Assembly: GCF_012974865.1 (NCBI RefSeq)
Contig: NZ_CP043633.1
Span: forward strand, 2,055,001-2,119,000
Direction of reading: 5' to 3'
DNA from: Nonlabens sp. Ci31
Lineage (GTDB): Bacteria > Bacteroidota > Bacteroidia > Flavobacteriales > Flavobacteriaceae
Length of the DNA: 64,000 nucleotides
The notes under the pieces were generated by a model. It worked only from the letters and a program-made list of their open reading frames with translations, searched no databases and was not told the DNA's origin. A program made the position numbers and the translations under genes. How positions within the stretch are numbered: position 1 is the first letter of the stretch; the number at the start of each line of letters is the position of its first letter. Below, in pieces: positions 63,551 through 64,000 of the stretch.

Positions 63551-64000
63551 TTGAGTATACAGGTTAAAAAATATCTTCCAAAAAACACCATACAATGGAA
63601 CGCCTTTATCAAGCACTCTGTTAACGGTACCTTCCTTCTGGAACGTGATTTTATGGACTATCACCAGGAGCGCTTTGAAGATCACAGTTTAATGATGTAC
63701 CTAGATGGTCAATTGATTTGCTGTGTTCCTGCTCACGTAAAAGAAGGTGTTTTTTACAGTCATCGGGGTTTGAGTTATGCTGGTTTGATAATCAAGGTTG
63801 CAGCAGTAAAAAGTATAGAAAGCATTGTTGATGCATTGTTGGAGTATCTGAAAGGTCTCGTTTTATCGCCATCCATGTCTGTAGGCAGGAAAGCAGAGTT
63901 ACAACTACCACCAGTATCCTATAACTCTATCAATAAAGAAATAACAGCTGTTTTAGAACAGAAGGGTTTTACTATTAATCGAAAGTTGCACAATCATTCG
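63551..64000 (+). CDS. GNAT/FemAB-like acyltransferase, N-terminal part (runs off the window)
   Basis: The frame starts with TTG at 63551 (an in-frame TAA lies just upstream; the first ATG is 34 codons in, inside conserved sequence) and stays open to the window end, 150 codons. WNAFIKHSVNGTFLLERDFMDYHQERFEDHSLM (about 16-48) is the pattern of the Bacteroidota GNAT/FemAB-related proteins that transfer acyl or aminoacyl groups, followed by HRGLSYAGLII. A TTG start is not rare but the reading could also reflect a damaged start. Confidence 0.75.
   Translation, partial: MSIQVKKYLPKNTIQWNAFIKHSVNGTFLLERDFMDYHQERFEDHSLMMYLDGQLICCVPAHVKEGVFYSHRGLSYAGLIIKVAAVKSIESIVDALLEYLKGLVLSPSMSVGRKAELQLPPVSYNSINKEITAVLEQKGFTINRKLHNHS

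Overview
The window looks like part of the chromosome of a marine flavobacterium (Bacteroidota, Flavobacteriaceae; a Nonlabens/Dokdonia-type genome is my guess). It is AT-rich. It holds two type IX secretion (T9SS) type-B cargo proteins, a green-type proton-pumping proteorhodopsin divergent from blh, a tmRNA with the tag (A)GENNYALAA, and a scattered 16-bp palindrome CGCTTTCGCGAAAGCG of the kind common in that family. Genus-level assignment is inference.

Layout. 1-8.05 kb: an integron-like array of short minus-strand genes (a restriction-enzyme-like fragment, an Abi/HEPN protein, two membrane proteins, a TIR protein, an acidic protein, an NTF2-like lipoprotein). They are separated by attC-like imperfect inverted repeats, and three of these repeats are split by near-identical ORF-less group II introns of about 882 bp. 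No integrase or intron reverse transcriptase is present. 8.05-11.15 kb: a decayed spacer, a hipBA toxin-antitoxin pair and the tmRNA gene. A degenerate copy of the tmRNA 3' end plus terminator lies on the far side of hipBA, suggesting an old integration at ssrA. 11.2-21.1 kb: two T9SS cargo proteins, a YitT transporter and a saccharopine dehydrogenase-like enzyme. 21.5-26.9 kb: a minus-strand cluster of membrane proteins, a Coq4-like protein and a winged-helix regulator, with a six-copy 103-bp tandem repeat and two copies of a palindromic operator. 27.1-33.5 kb: tricorn-type protease, IS110 element, GH25 lysozyme, GIN-domain protein. 33.8-43.9 kb: core genes kdsA, a persulfide/rhodanese/thioredoxin cluster, folD, ffh, then blh and proteorhodopsin. 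44.4-47.1 kb: SlyD-type FKBP, a decayed gene, a small secreted protein, and a VOC/HxlR pair. 47.4-60.2 kb: a duplicated pair of giant repeat proteins with YadA-head-like partners plus a truncated third copy. 61.1-64 kb: typA, repeats and a partial acyltransferase-like gene.

The most striking observation is that the TIR protein in the cassette array ends in AGENNYALAA. This is exactly the degradation tag predicted from the tmRNA gene 8.5 kb away, and every nucleotide difference over the shared codons is synonymous. The TIR effector therefore appears to carry a genome-encoded ssrA degron, which would make it a constitutive ClpXP-type substrate. Other points are a 20-bp palindrome lodged inside domain V of all three introns, stem-preserving changes in intron domain VI, two genes interrupted by a single N-terminal TAA codon, and a palindrome family that is repeatedly found in frame inside coding sequences.
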